Assembly (NCBI GenBank): GCA_020249505.1
Contig: JADCFN010000023.1
Span: 116,901 to 180,900 of the forward strand
Reading direction: 5' to 3'
DNA length: 64,000 nt
From: Roseomonas sp.
Lineage (GTDB): Bacteria > Pseudomonadota > Alphaproteobacteria > Acetobacterales > Acetobacteraceae
This document shows positions 18,138 through 28,956 of this stretch, piece after piece (the first letter of the stretch is position 1; every line of letters begins with the position of its first letter). The notes below the pieces were generated by a model. It made no database searches and was not told the DNA's origin. It saw only the letters and a list, made by a program, of their open reading frames with translations. The position numbers and the translations under genes are program-made.

Positions 18138-19532
18138 AACGCGAGAGGCGCTTATGTCCCCTTTTGGTTGGCCCGCGGCGCGACATTCCGCGGCGCTCGG
18201 GCGCTTCAGGCCCATGATGTCGCGCAAAGTGCTGCCCGGATAATCCTTCTGAAACACGCCTCGGCGCTGCAATTCCGGCACGACCAGGCGCACGAAATCC
18301 TCATAAGCGCCGGGGATATGCGTGGCGGCCATGACAAAGCCGTCGCAGGCGCCGCCATGGAACCATTCTTCCATCTGATCCGCGACCTGCTTTGGCGTGC
18401 CGACAAAAGCGTGATGTTCATGGATGGTGCCGCGGCCAGAAACTTCCACAAAATCCCTCACGCTTGGGTTCTTCTTGCCCGACAGCATGATCACGCGATC
18501 ACGAAAACCATGCCAGGAAAGCCCCGCCAATTCTTCATCCGTCAGTGGTTCATCATAGGGCTTGCTGCCCAAATCCCAATTCAGCACTTCTGACAGCAGC
18601 GTGAGCCCATCAATGGGCCTAGCGGTCGCTTCAATCACTGCCTTTTTCTCGGCGGCCATATCGGCGCTTTCGGCAGGAATGGCGTAGCAGGCGGGCAGGA
18701 TTTTCACACTGTCCGGATCGCGCCCTTCAGCGGCGACCGCCGCGCGGAATTCGCGATATTGTTTCTTGCCATTTTCCAGATTGGGATAGATTACGAAAAC
18801 AGCCTCACCCCAACGCGCGGCAAAGCTGCGGCCTCGGCCGCTTTGCCCGGCCTGCAACAAAACAGGGTGCCCCTGCGGTGACCGCGGCACGGTGAACGGT
18901 CCGCGCGATTTGAAATACTTGCCCTGATGATCAAGCCGCCGCACGCCATCGGGCTTGGCGAAGGCGCCAGATTCCTTATCCACAATCAGCGCATCGTCTT
19001 CCCAGGCGCCCCAATGGCCCATCACCACTTCCATGAATTCATCAGCGCGATCGTAACGCAGATCATGTTCCAGATGTTCGCTATGGCCGAAATTCAGCGC
19101 TTCACTATTGTTCAATGACGTCACGATATTCCACGCCACACGCCCGCGCGTCATCAGATCCGCCGTCGCGAAAAGCCGTGCGACGTGATAGGGTTCATAA
19201 TAGGTGGTGGAATAAGTAGCCCCAAGGCCAATGCGCTTGGTGGCAGCGGCCATCATCATCACAATGGTCAGCGGATCAAGCTTCACCGCGCGTACGCCAT
19301 GCGCCACCGTATTGCGGAAATCATCGGCATAGATATCGGGCATCGCCAGCCGATCATCGAAGAACGCCATATGGAATTTGCCATCTTCCAGAATGCGCGC
19401 GATGCGCTGGTAGTAATCGGGCGTCAGAAAGTCACTCATGGAAGCGGGATGCCGCCAGGAACCTGGCAGGTTTGAGCAATTCTGCGCCTGCAGAAAGGCG
19501 ACCATGGTCATTTGGCGATTGGTATTCGGCAT
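18123..19532 (-). CDS. Flavin-dependent monooxygenase, NtaA/SnaA/DszA family (LLM class)
   Basis: These bacterial luciferase-like enzymes use FMNH2 from a separate reductase to oxidise substrates such as nitrilotriacetate, dibenzothiophene sulfone or alkanesulfonates. The 469 residues fit. Visible family features include FFDDRLAMPDIY near the N-terminus, GLGATYSTTYYEPYHVARLFATADLMTRGRVAWNIVTS with its flavin-contact residues, and a QAGQSGRGRSFAARWGEAVF block. It is the last gene of a minus-strand operon after AtuA-like and DUF4387 genes (18-base gap). No flavin reductase is seen nearby. Confidence 0.9.
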   Translation of the reverse strand: MPNTNRQMTMVAFLQAQNCSNLPGSWRHPASMSDFLTPDYYQRIARILEDGKFHMAFFDDRLAMPDIYADDFRNTVAHGVRAVKLDPLTIVMMMAAATKRIGLGATYSTTYYEPYHVARLFATADLMTRGRVAWNIVTSLNNSEALNFGHSEHLEHDLRYDRADEFMEVVMGHWGAWEDDALIVDKESGAFAKPDGVRRLDHQGKYFKSRGPFTVPRSPQGHPVLLQAGQSGRGRSFAARWGEAVFVIYPNLENGKKQYREFRAAVAAEGRDPDSVKILPACYAIPAESADMAAEKKAVIEATARPIDGLTLLSEVLNWDLGSKPYDEPLTDEELAGLSWHGFRDRVIMLSGKKNPSVRDFVEVSGRGTIHEHHAFVGTPKQVADQMEEWFHGGACDGFVMAATHIPGAYEDFVRLVVPELQRRGVFQKDYPGSTLRDIMGLKRPSAAECRAAGQPKGDISASRVSATL

Positions 19533-19550
19533 CCGACAAAACCCTTCAGA

Positions 19551-19862
19551 TCAAACGGGGATTTCAACATCGAGCAAAGGCGCATGCTGCTGGCAGCCAT
19601 AGACATCGGTATCGCCAATGCCCCCTGCCGGCACCAGGCGTGGGAATGTCGCCTTGATCGCCATGGCGGCATCATAGGGTGTGAGCAGCACATCTTCCGC
19701 CGCCACACCGTAAAGCCGGGCAAACAAGGCTTCGGTAATCACTCCGGAAGCGCGCACCTTTTGATAGAGCGCTGGATCGTCAAACACGATATCAATCGTC
19801 AGATCAAACGGCCCGGCATTCTTGCTTTTGCAGATTCGCGCCAATTCACGGATGCTTGGCAT
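19551..19862 (-). CDS. DUF4387 family protein
   Basis: A compact 103-residue cytosolic protein starting MPSIRELARICKSKNAGPF with the DIVFDD and GDTDVYGCQQHAPLLD blocks seen in DUF4387 proteins. This family is nearly always encoded beside an AtuA-like (DUF1446) gene, as here with an 8-base gap, or fused to it. It is therefore probably a small subunit of the same enzyme. The reaction is not established. Confidence 0.85.
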   Translation of the reverse strand: MPSIRELARICKSKNAGPFDLTIDIVFDDPALYQKVRASGVITEALFARLYGVAAEDVLLTPYDAAMAIKATFPRLVPAGGIGDTDVYGCQQHAPLLDVEIPV

Positions 19863-19870
19863 GATTGCCC

Positions 19871-21232
19871 TCAGATTTCTTCATAGGTGATCGGGAAAAT
19901 CTCACAGGGATTATCCAGTTCCAGCACGTGATGGATGCTGAAGCGATAGACGGGCCCGACTGGGATATCGGATGGCGAGAAGGGGAAGGCCATATTGCCT
20001 TCGCGGCAGAGCCTGCCCGGGAAATCCGTATGGAGCATATTGGTGCGCGCAATGCCCAAAACGGCTGCGGCGATTTCCGGCGTTTCAGCGATGACTTCAA
20101 TGACGAAGCCAACCTCATGGCCCGCCACCTGCTGCACGGGTTCGCGCGCGCCCATCACGCCATCCAGCCCATAGGTACGGATGATGAGCGAATAGCTTTC
20201 CGGCGCCGCGCCAAAGGCAGCGGCCTTTTCGCGCACAATGCCGCGCACCTCTTCCAGGAACAAAGGCAGGCGCGCAATCAGCAGCGGGTCGCGCGTACCG
20301 CAAATGGAAATGCAGCGGTGGCCTGCAAATTCCACACCTTCCAGCTTGACTGTGTACTGTGAAGCCGGCGTCCAGCGCATGCCGCTGATGCGCACGGCAC
20401 GGTCGCTCAGTGCATCAAAGCGGCAATTAGATGTATCCAGCATGCCGCCTGGTTCAATGTGATGAATGGGGCTGCTGTTTTCATGCAGGGAATGATTGGC
20501 GATCGAAAGCGGCGTGCAGCGGCGGATGGGGTTCATCGGTTCGCATTCCACGCCATCTTCGCGCACGGTCACCAGCAGGCAATCATGGCCCTTGGGGATG
20601 GATGGCGTAGCGCCGCATTCCAGCATCTTGCCGGCATACCAGGCGGGGGCGGGCGGCAATTGCGCGCGGATGGCAGCGGCGGCCCAGGGCGCGGGATCAC
20701 TCGCGCGCCCGGCCAGGATCACCTGCGCGCCGTTGTCCAAAGCCTCCATGAAGGGCTCGGGCCCCATCATGCCGACCACCCGGCTCGCGCGATCCAAAGC
20801 CTCGGCGGTCAAAGGGGTTTGCTTGCCAAGCGGGCGGATGCGCCCTGCCGCCAAGCGGCGCTGCAATTCCGCGCGCGGCGGTTCCGCTTCAATCAGCGCC
20901 AGGCGGAAATGCAAGCCTTCCTCGGCGGCGATTTCGCGCACCAGCCGCGCGGTCAGTTCCAGATGCGGCGCGCCACCCGCACCGCCCGAGGTGCCGATCA
21001 TCAACGGTATGCGCGCCGCAATCGCCGCGCGCAGCATCAGGCGCAAATCGCGCCGGATCGCCATGATGGAACAAAACGGCACGCCGGCGCCAAGGTAATA
21101 GGGGCCGGGGTCAACACTGCCGCCATCAACGCCAATCACATGGGGCGCGCGCGCCATGCCTGCCTGCAGGCTCGCTTCCGGGAAGCCGTAACCCAGAATC
21201 GCACTGGTCGAGAGAAGGCGTATTTCCTTCAT
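19871..21232 (-). CDS. AtuA-like protein (DUF1446)
   Basis: The 453-residue protein starts MKEIRLLSTSAILGYGF and carries GVDGGSVDPGPYYLGAG and GTSGGAGGAPHLE, typical of DUF1446. AtuA belongs to the acyclic terpene (citronellol) utilisation cluster of Pseudomonas, but its catalytic role is unsettled and most homologues lie in other catabolic clusters. Here it heads a probable operon with DUF4387 and an LLM monooxygenase; no geranyl-CoA carboxylase genes are in view, so terpene use is not supported. GGAAACGGC-like purines precede the ATG. Confidence 0.88.
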   Translation of the reverse strand: MKEIRLLSTSAILGYGFPEASLQAGMARAPHVIGVDGGSVDPGPYYLGAGVPFCSIMAIRRDLRLMLRAAIAARIPLMIGTSGGAGGAPHLELTARLVREIAAEEGLHFRLALIEAEPPRAELQRRLAAGRIRPLGKQTPLTAEALDRASRVVGMMGPEPFMEALDNGAQVILAGRASDPAPWAAAAIRAQLPPAPAWYAGKMLECGATPSIPKGHDCLLVTVREDGVECEPMNPIRRCTPLSIANHSLHENSSPIHHIEPGGMLDTSNCRFDALSDRAVRISGMRWTPASQYTVKLEGVEFAGHRCISICGTRDPLLIARLPLFLEEVRGIVREKAAAFGAAPESYSLIIRTYGLDGVMGAREPVQQVAGHEVGFVIEVIAETPEIAAAVLGIARTNMLHTDFPGRLCREGNMAFPFSPSDIPVGPVYRFSIHHVLELDNPCEIFPITYEEI

Positions 21233-21325
21233 GCCGTTTCCTGCCCTTTATCGGCGGGGCTTACGCCGCGCTTAGGACCAAGGCTGCCATGAAGCATGCG
21301 GCGCGTATAGCGCTCCAGGTGGCTG

Positions 21326-22453
21326 TTACAGCAGCACCATATCGTCGCGGTGGATGATTTCATCCCGCCCGCGCCAGCCGAGGATTTCTTCCAAAGCTTC
21401 GCTGCGATGCCCGGCAATCAGCCGCGCCGCATCCGCATCATAAGCGCTAAGCCCGCGCGCCACTTCAACGCCCTCAGCATCCCGCACACTCACGGGATCG
21501 CCGCGCGAAAACTCGCCCTCCACCGCGCGCACGCCAGCCGGCAGCAGTGATGAACCGCGCTTGAGTGCGCGTGCCGCACCCGCATCCACCACCAGCACAC
21601 CAAGCGGCGCAAGGCTGCCCGCAATCCAGCGCTTGCGCGCGCTGCGGCCTTCCGGCAGCGGCAGAAACCAGGTGCAGCGCGCCCCTTCTTCCAAAGCACG
21701 CAGCGGATGGTCGCGCTGGCCAAGCGCTATCGCCATGGCGGTACCGGCACCGGTTGCGATGCGCGCGGCGATCAGTTTTGTGCGCATACCGCCCGAGGAA
21801 TAGCCAGGTGGCGGTTCGCCACCCATCGCCATGATTTCCTCGGTCAGGCGTTCCACCACGGGCAAATGCTGCGCATTCGGGTCCTTGCGCGGGTCGGCCG
21901 TGTAAAGCCCATCAATGTCTGAAAGCAGCAGCAGCGCATCGGCTTGGATCATCTCGGCCACACGGGCTGCCAAGCGATCATTATCGCCGAAGCGGATTTC
22001 TGCCGTGGCCACCGTGTCGTTTTCATTGATCACCGGCACGCAGCCGAGACCAAGCAGTGTCGCGAGTGTGGCGCGCGCATTCAGATAACGCCGACGATCT
22101 TCCGAATCTTCCAAGGTCAGCAGCAATTGCGCGGCATTCAGCCCATGCGCGGCGAGGGCTTCCTGCCAGGCGCCCGCCAGGCGAATCTGCCCCACCGCCG
22201 CCGCCGCCTGCTTTTCTTCGAGCCGAAGCCGCCGCCGTGTCAGCCCAAGCGCCTTCCGTGCCAATGCAATCGCACCGGAAGACACCACCACAACCTCAGC
22301 CCCGCGCGCGCGCAGTGCCGCGATATCGGCAGCCACCGAAGCAAGCCAAGCAGCCCGTGGCGCGGCGGTGGCGTTATCCACCACCAGCGCAGAGCCGATC
22401 TTCACGACAATGCGCTTGGCATCCTTGAAGCGGGGCTCAGCCGGGTTGATCAT
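21326..22453 (-). CDS. proB: Glutamate 5-kinase with C-terminal PUA domain
   Basis: ProB phosphorylates glutamate to gamma-glutamyl phosphate, the first step of proline synthesis. The 375 residues hold an amino-acid kinase domain (about 10-265), with [38 protein letters not shown] and [16 protein letters not shown] domain (about 285-365) follows, as in E. coli. It lies 33 bases after obg on the same strand, the usual rplU-rpmA-obg-proB order in alphaproteobacteria. Confidence 0.96.
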   Translation of the reverse strand: MINPAEPRFKDAKRIVVKIGSALVVDNATAAPRAAWLASVAADIAALRARGAEVVVVSSGAIALARKALGLTRRRLRLEEKQAAAAVGQIRLAGAWQEALAAHGLNAAQLLLTLEDSEDRRRYLNARATLATLLGLGCVPVINENDTVATAEIRFGDNDRLAARVAEMIQADALLLLSDIDGLYTADPRKDPNAQHLPVVERLTEEIMAMGGEPPPGYSSGGMRTKLIAARIATGAGTAMAIALGQRDHPLRALEEGARCTWFLPLPEGRSARKRWIAGSLAPLGVLVVDAGAARALKRGSSLLPAGVRAVEGEFSRGDPVSVRDAEGVEVARGLSAYDADAARLIAGHRSEALEEILGWRGRDEIIHRDDMVLL

Positions 22454-22486
22454 GGATTGGCGCTTACCACGCGAAAGCCCAGCCTG

Positions 22487-23837
<1,351 letters not shown>

Positions 23838-23855
23838 GGCTTGGTTCCTTTCCGA

Positions 23856-24173
23856 TCAGGCTGCGTTGATGGAGGCAATGCGCAGCACGGTCTGGTGCTG
23901 GCGATGGCCATTCTTCCGACGGCTATTCTGCCGGCGGCGCTTCTTAAAGATCAGGATGCGGTCGCCGCGATTCTGTTCCACCACTGTCGCCGTCACGCTG
24001 GCGCCAGGCACGGTCGGCGCGCCAATGGCAAGCCCCGCTTCGGTCGCGATGGCGAGCACATCATGCAATGTCACCGTCGCACCCGGTTCGGCATCAAGCC
24101 GTTCAACGGTGAGCACGGCGTCTGGCGTGACGCGATATTGTTTCCCGCCGGTGCGGATTACTGCATAGGTCAT
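23856..24173 (-). CDS. rplU: 50S ribosomal protein L21
   Basis: A 105-residue 23S rRNA-binding protein. It starts [15 protein letters not shown], has the DVLAI and [15 protein letters not shown] basic signature, and ends shortly after it. It is the first gene of the rplU-rpmA-(obg-proB) group. The 209 bases upstream to tRNA-Ser must contain the promoter on the minus strand; I could not pick out a confident -35/-10 pair. Confidence 0.97.
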   Translation of the reverse strand: MTYAVIRTGGKQYRVTPDAVLTVERLDAEPGATVTLHDVLAIATEAGLAIGAPTVPGASVTATVVEQNRGDRILIFKKRRRQNSRRKNGHRQHQTVLRIASINAA

Positions 24174-24382
24174 GGGGATGCCCCGAAACTCTTTCTAAAG
24201 CGTGACTGCCCGACCCTTGCCCCAGGGCAAAAGCCAGCCGCCCCAGGCGCAGAACGCCGGGCCGGAAAGAGCGCGCATATAGACGGGCGGGTCCGGCCCG
24301 TCAACGCCAGAGATTGCACCAAGAGGCCGAGGCAATTATAGGGAGCCGTCGTTCGCGGGGAGGCCAGCTTCCCCGTTTCGCT

Positions 24383-24469
24383 GGAGAGGTGCCGGAGCGG
24401 TCGAACGGGTCGGTCTCGAAAACCGAAGTACGGGCAACTGTACCGTGGGTTCGAATCCCACCCTCTCCG
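24383..24469 (+). tRNA. tRNA-Ser(CGA)
   Basis: GGAGAGG and CCTCTCC form the acceptor stem with discriminator G. The anticodon stem TCGGT/ACCGA encloses CTCGAAA, so the anticodon is CGA (serine, codon TCG). A long variable arm (GTACGGGCAACTGTAC) marks a class II tRNA, and the T arm reads GTGGG-TTCGAAT-CCCAC. CCA is not encoded. Confidence 0.96.
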
Positions 24470-24617
24470 AAGTTTATTCGCTGGCGTGGCTAAAGAGTAT
24501 GCGCGCTTCCCCGTCATACGGCCAACAACGGCAGCCCCAGCCGGCTTCGCCTTGCCCCACGCATCCTCAATTCAATAGGAACCTCGTACCTCGTCACCGA
24601 ACAGGGTCAGGATTGCT

Positions 24618-25703
24618 TCAAGGCGTCCTTGCCGCATGCTCACGCGAAGCGCCGCCTCTGAACAAATCAAAGAACCCGCTCACCACATCCGCAATACTCC
24701 GCCCGCGCCCGGTATCAATCGAAACCGTCGCGGTGACGCCGGCGCGCAAGGGGGGCTCGCCCGCATGCGGCTCAAGGCGGATGCGCACCGGCAGGCGCTG
24801 CACCACCTTCACCCAATTGCCTGAGGCATTTTGCGGCGGCAGAATCGCAAACTCCGCCCCCGTCGCGGGGCTGATGCTTTCCACCACGCCCTTCCAGGTC
24901 ACATTCGGGTAGATATCCAGCACCACATCCACGCGCTGGCCCACGGCCACATGCGTCAGCGTGGTTTCCTTCAAATTCGCATCCACCCAGGGGCGGGTAT
25001 CTGACACCAGCGCGAAAATGGGGGTCGAGGCGCGCAATTGCTCGCCCACTTGCAGGCGCAAATTCACCACCGTGCCGCCGGTTGGTGCCTTGATTTCGGT
25101 GCGCGCCAAATCAAGCGCGGCGCGGTCGCGTTCGGCCATTTTCTCCCGCACTTGTGGGTGGTCATCCACCGGCAAATCCGGGTCGCCCTTCAGCGTGGTC
25201 AATAGGCGCACAAGCCGTTGGCGCAGCACATTTATCCTGTCCTGCGCTACCTGCGCATCATGTTGGGTTTCTTCCATGCGCGCGGTGGGGGCGATGCCGC
25301 GGCTTGCCAATTCTTCCTGCCGACGGGCCTGGCGCAGCAGGAAAGCGACGCGCTTTTCCAGCTCCGCCATTTCGCCCTGGGTTTCCTGATAGGTGGCGCG
25401 GGAAAGTTCTACCTGTGTGCGGGCGGTATCCAACTCAGCCTCGGCCTTTTCCAGTGCCAGGCGAAGGGGCGTGGGGTCCAGCCGCAGCAGCACAGCGCCG
25501 GCAGTAACGCGCGCATGGTCGCGCACCAGCACTTCGGTCACGCGGCCGGCGACTTCCGGGGCAATCTGCACGATATCGGCGCGGACATAGGCGTTTTCGG
25601 TGGTGATGTAGCGCCCGCCGGTCAGCCAAAAGCCAATCGCCACCAGCAGCGCCAGGGTGGGCACGCCCACCAGCAGCACAAGGCGCAGAAGCCGGCCCTG
25701 CAT
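24618..25703 (-). CDS. Membrane fusion protein, HlyD/EmrA family
   Basis: This periplasmic adaptor links an inner-membrane exporter to an outer-membrane channel. The 361-residue product has one N-terminal membrane helix (about 6-28) and then TENAYVRADIVQIAPEVAGRV, the lipoyl/barrel-sandwich half typical of EmrA. A coiled coil (about 85-195) and the second lipoyl half APTGGTVVNLRLQVGEQL follow. The start at 25703 gives normal EmrA length; an in-frame Met at 25814 would add a 37-residue basic N-terminus. The gene is divergent from an EmrB-like gene, a common partner arrangement. Confidence 0.9.
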   Translation of the reverse strand: MQGRLLRLVLLVGVPTLALLVAIGFWLTGGRYITTENAYVRADIVQIAPEVAGRVTEVLVRDHARVTAGAVLLRLDPTPLRLALEKAEAELDTARTQVELSRATYQETQGEMAELEKRVAFLLRQARRQEELASRGIAPTARMEETQHDAQVAQDRINVLRQRLVRLLTTLKGDPDLPVDDHPQVREKMAERDRAALDLARTEIKAPTGGTVVNLRLQVGEQLRASTPIFALVSDTRPWVDANLKETTLTHVAVGQRVDVVLDIYPNVTWKGVVESISPATGAEFAILPPQNASGNWVKVVQRLPVRIRLEPHAGEPPLRAGVTATVSIDTGRGRSIADVVSGFFDLFRGGASREHAARTP

Positions 25704-25859
25704 GGTCAATAGCCCCTGGGCGTATCGGGGGGGCTTAAGATAGGCTCGCCACCGGCGCCAAGACTTGGCAGTATTCGTTCCCTCATCACCCTCAGCTTGG
25801 CAGGAAAAGGCCATGTCCGCCATAGGCTTGCGGGACATTTATCGGCGAAAACCGCTCTG

Positions 25860-27374
25860 ATGTCGGAAACCAACCCGATATTGGAATTGTCGTTGACGCG
25901 CCGCTGCCTGATCCTGGCGGCGGTGGTGATGGGGGCAACGCTTTACGCCACCACGCTGCTGGTGGCTTCAACGCTGCTGCCGCAAATGCAGGGCAGCCTG
26001 GCCGCGACAGCGGATGAAATCGCCTGGACCACCACCTTCAATATCCTCGCCACCGCAATCGTGACGCCCATGACCGGCTGGCTGGTGGCGCGCAGCGGTC
26101 GGCGGCGGGTGATGCTGTTCTGCGTGGTGGGCTTCACCGTCGCGACCTATCTGGTGGGGCAGGCGGAATCGCTGGAAACCGTGGTGCTGTGGCGCATTGT
26201 GCAGGGCGGCATTGGCGCGCCGGTGATACCTTTGGCGAATGCGATTGTGCTGGATAGTTTCCCGCGTAAGCAGGCAGGGTTGGTGAGCTCCATCTTCGGC
26301 ATGACGGTGGTGCTGGGGCCGGTGATCGGCCCGGTCTTTGGCGGGCAATTGGCTGAGGCTTATGGCTGGCGTTGGGCCTTTTACATGATTGTGCCGGCGG
26401 GCGTGCTGGCAAGCTTCGCGCTTTGGGCGACGCTGCCGGAAGATGAACCAGGCAAGCCCGTGCCGCTGGATTGGACCGGCTTTCTGGCGCTGACCGTCGC
26501 GATTTCCTGCGTGCAATTGATCCTATCCCGCGGGCAGCGGCTCGATTGGTATGAATCGAATGAGATCATTATCGAAACCATTATTGCTGCCTTGGCGTTT
26601 TATATCTTTGTCGCGCATAGCCTGACAGCGAAGCAGCCTTTTTTGAATTTGCGCCTGTTGTTGGACCGCAATTACGCCATCGGGCTTTTGCTGGTGTTTA
26701 TCTATGGCATGGTTAATTTCACGCCGATTGTGCTGCTGCCGTCACTGCTGCAGCAATATGCCGGCTATCCCGATAGCGTCATTGGTGAAATCGTCGGCTT
26801 TCGCGGCATTGGCGGCACGATTGGCTTTGCACTGACCTTTCTGATCGGCCGCTGGGACCCGCGCATCGGCATGGCTATAGGCTTCGCGGCCATGGTGGCA
26901 GCCGGCGTGTGGCTGATGCACTTCGATTTGAATGTCAGCGAAGAAGCGCTGCTGTGGAATGCCGTGCTGCAAGGCATCTCCGTTGGCATCATCTGGGTGC
27001 CACTGACAGTGCTGACCTTCAAGACACTGGATCGGGAGCATCTGCCGGAAGCCATGGCGATGTTCCATTTGCTGCGCAATATCGGATCAAGCCTGTTCAT
27101 TTCACTGAGTGTGGCTGAGATCATCCGCTCTGGTGCCATGAATTACAGCCGCATGACGGAAATGATCTCGCCCTATAATCGCACGCTACAATTGCCGGGG
27201 TCCATGGGGGGGTTTGGCATGGAAACCGTGCCGGAATTGGCGAAGCTGAGCAATGAGGTTGCGCGCCAGGCGGCGATGATTGGTTATGTGAATGGCTTTG
27301 GGCTGTTCACTGCGGCATCCTTCGTGGCGATATTGCTGGTGGCGTTTTCCGGTGGGCGCGGGAAGGGTGCTTGA
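25860..27374 (+). CDS. DHA2-family multidrug efflux MFS (EmrB-like)
   Basis: A 504-residue protein with about 14 membrane helices. Motif A-like GWLVARSGRRR occurs after TM2, and the motif C region GMTVVLGPVIGPVFGGQL in TM5 is typical of drug/H+ antiporters. ATG 25860 begins MSETNPILELSLTRR. Together with the divergent EmrA-like gene it likely forms a tripartite pump. The outer-membrane TolC partner is not in the window. Two C-terminal regions (LNVSEEALLWNAVLQG, TSLLRNIGSSLF-like) match EmrB/QacA proteins. Confidence 0.92.
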   Translation: MSETNPILELSLTRRCLILAAVVMGATLYATTLLVASTLLPQMQGSLAATADEIAWTTTFNILATAIVTPMTGWLVARSGRRRVMLFCVVGFTVATYLVGQAESLETVVLWRIVQGGIGAPVIPLANAIVLDSFPRKQAGLVSSIFGMTVVLGPVIGPVFGGQLAEAYGWRWAFYMIVPAGVLASFALWATLPEDEPGKPVPLDWTGFLALTVAISCVQLILSRGQRLDWYESNEIIIETIIAALAFYIFVAHSLTAKQPFLNLRLLLDRNYAIGLLLVFIYGMVNFTPIVLLPSLLQQYAGYPDSVIGEIVGFRGIGGTIGFALTFLIGRWDPRIGMAIGFAAMVAAGVWLMHFDLNVSEEALLWNAVLQGISVGIIWVPLTVLTFKTLDREHLPEAMAMFHLLRNIGSSLFISLSVAEIIRSGAMNYSRMTEMISPYNRTLQLPGSMGGFGMETVPELAKLSNEVARQAAMIGYVNGFGLFTAASFVAILLVAFSGGRGKGA

Positions 27375-27450
27375 GGGCCTTCAGCTTATGGCAAGCAATG
27401 TGGTTTAAGAGTTATATGTTAAGCTTACTGGCGAATAGGCAGGGCGAATT

Positions 27451-28899
27451 GTGACATCGGAAAATCCGACAGAACCGGAAAGGGCTTTGCCCTCAGACCA
27501 GCCTACAGGGCCCGAACGTGCCAGCGCTGTACTTAACCGGCTTTGGCAAGAACGGCGCTTTCGGGAAGGTGCTGAAGTCGCTAAAACGGCTCTGGCGCAC
27601 TTTCCGACGGAACCGCGCTTTGGCGCTGGCCTTGTGAATTTTCTGCTTGCGGCCGGTGATCTTGCCAAGGCGGAGGAAGCCGCGCGCAGCTTTCTGGCCG
27701 ATAATGTGCAGCCTGACCTTGTCGAGGAAGTTTGGATCGCACTGGCAGATGCCGTGATCCGCCAGGAACGCGCCGAGGAGGCGCGGGCGATCCTGCGTGA
27801 TGCGTGCCTCGCCTTTCCAGCAAGCGTTCCGCTGCAGGCAAGGCGTGGCCGGCAGGCCATGCTGGCCCAGGATTATGCCGAGGCGGTAGAGGCCTTGCAG
27901 ATTGCCGCAGATTTAGCCCCGGAACGAGAGGTGCTGCATAATTCGCTGCTTTCCGCGCTGTGGCAGACGCAGCGTTACGCGGTGGGCAGCAAAATGGCCG
28001 CGCGTGCAGTGCAATTCATGCCACAATCAGCGGGAATCAGGCTGCATTTGGCGAATTTTCTTTTTGCTGAAAATCGTGCCCGCGAAGCCGCCACCGTTGC
28101 GCGGGAGGCGATTGAACTCGACCCCACCAGTACGCGGGCCCATTGGGTGCTGGTAGATGCGCTCTGGCGCCAGGATCGTTACAATGAAAGCTTCCGTATG
28201 CTTCAGGCAGCGCTCGAGCGCTTCCCCACGGAGGTCTTTTTGCTTCGACAAGTCGCGCGTTTGGCGCCGGCTGTCTTCCAGGAAGAAGCCATTGTGCCTC
28301 TCTATCGGCGCGCCATTGGCTTGGCTGAAATGCCGCGCGGTATCTGGGAAACGCTGATCCGCTGCCTGATAAAGCAGGGGGAATTTGTCGAAGCGGCGGA
28401 TACCGCGCGCCGTGCCATGCTGGTCCATCCTGCTGCACCTGAATTCGGCGCCCTGCTTGCCGAGATTTTGCTGCAAGATAACAGGGACCAGGAAACGATC
28501 GCGGCAGATATCGCCACTGTCCTGGGCGTCGAAACCAAGGCGCTTCCTGTTCAGATTGCGCTGATATCCGGCCTATTGACCCACCAGAAATGGGATGAGG
28601 CTAGCAGCCTGCTTGAAGGCCTGCGCAGTGACGCACCCGACGAGCCGGAGCTCCTGCTGCGATTTGGCATCGCGTTAACCGGCAAGGGCGCTATTGAGGA
28701 AGCCGTCGCGATCCTTGCCGCTCTGGCAGAAAAGCATCCCGAAAATGCACCCGCCTGGGAGGCCTTGTGTGACGCGTATCGTGAAGCCAAGCAGATAAAG
28801 CCCGCCGTTGCCGCCTATCGGCGGCTTGAAGCCCTTGGCGCTTCGGTCGAAACAATGCGCCGCGTACAGGTGAAATTGTTTGGCGAACAGATTGTCTGA
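27451..28899 (+). CDS. Tetratricopeptide-repeat protein
   Basis: A 482-residue protein of helical repeats with TPR periodicity from about residue 20 to the end (for example blocks around 55-120, 140-215 and 340-470). No signal peptide or catalytic domain is seen, so it is probably cytosolic and serves as a scaffold. It starts with GTG at 27451, with AGGGCG 4 bases upstream. TPR proteins of this kind often sit in polysaccharide or glycosyltransferase loci; the convergent neighbour is a methyltransferase, which fits but does not prove such a role. Confidence 0.75.
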   Translation: MTSENPTEPERALPSDQPTGPERASAVLNRLWQERRFREGAEVAKTALAHFPTEPRFGAGLVNFLLAAGDLAKAEEAARSFLADNVQPDLVEEVWIALADAVIRQERAEEARAILRDACLAFPASVPLQARRGRQAMLAQDYAEAVEALQIAADLAPEREVLHNSLLSALWQTQRYAVGSKMAARAVQFMPQSAGIRLHLANFLFAENRAREAATVAREAIELDPTSTRAHWVLVDALWRQDRYNESFRMLQAALERFPTEVFLLRQVARLAPAVFQEEAIVPLYRRAIGLAEMPRGIWETLIRCLIKQGEFVEAADTARRAMLVHPAAPEFGALLAEILLQDNRDQETIAADIATVLGVETKALPVQIALISGLLTHQKWDEASSLLEGLRSDAPDEPELLLRFGIALTGKGAIEEAVAILAALAEKHPENAPAWEALCDAYREAKQIKPAVAAYRRLEALGASVETMRRVQVKLFGEQIV

Positions 28900-28956
28900 A
28901 ACGGATGTGTCGCAGCTTGATGACCACAGGACGATCTTTCCCGGAATGCGCGTGTC

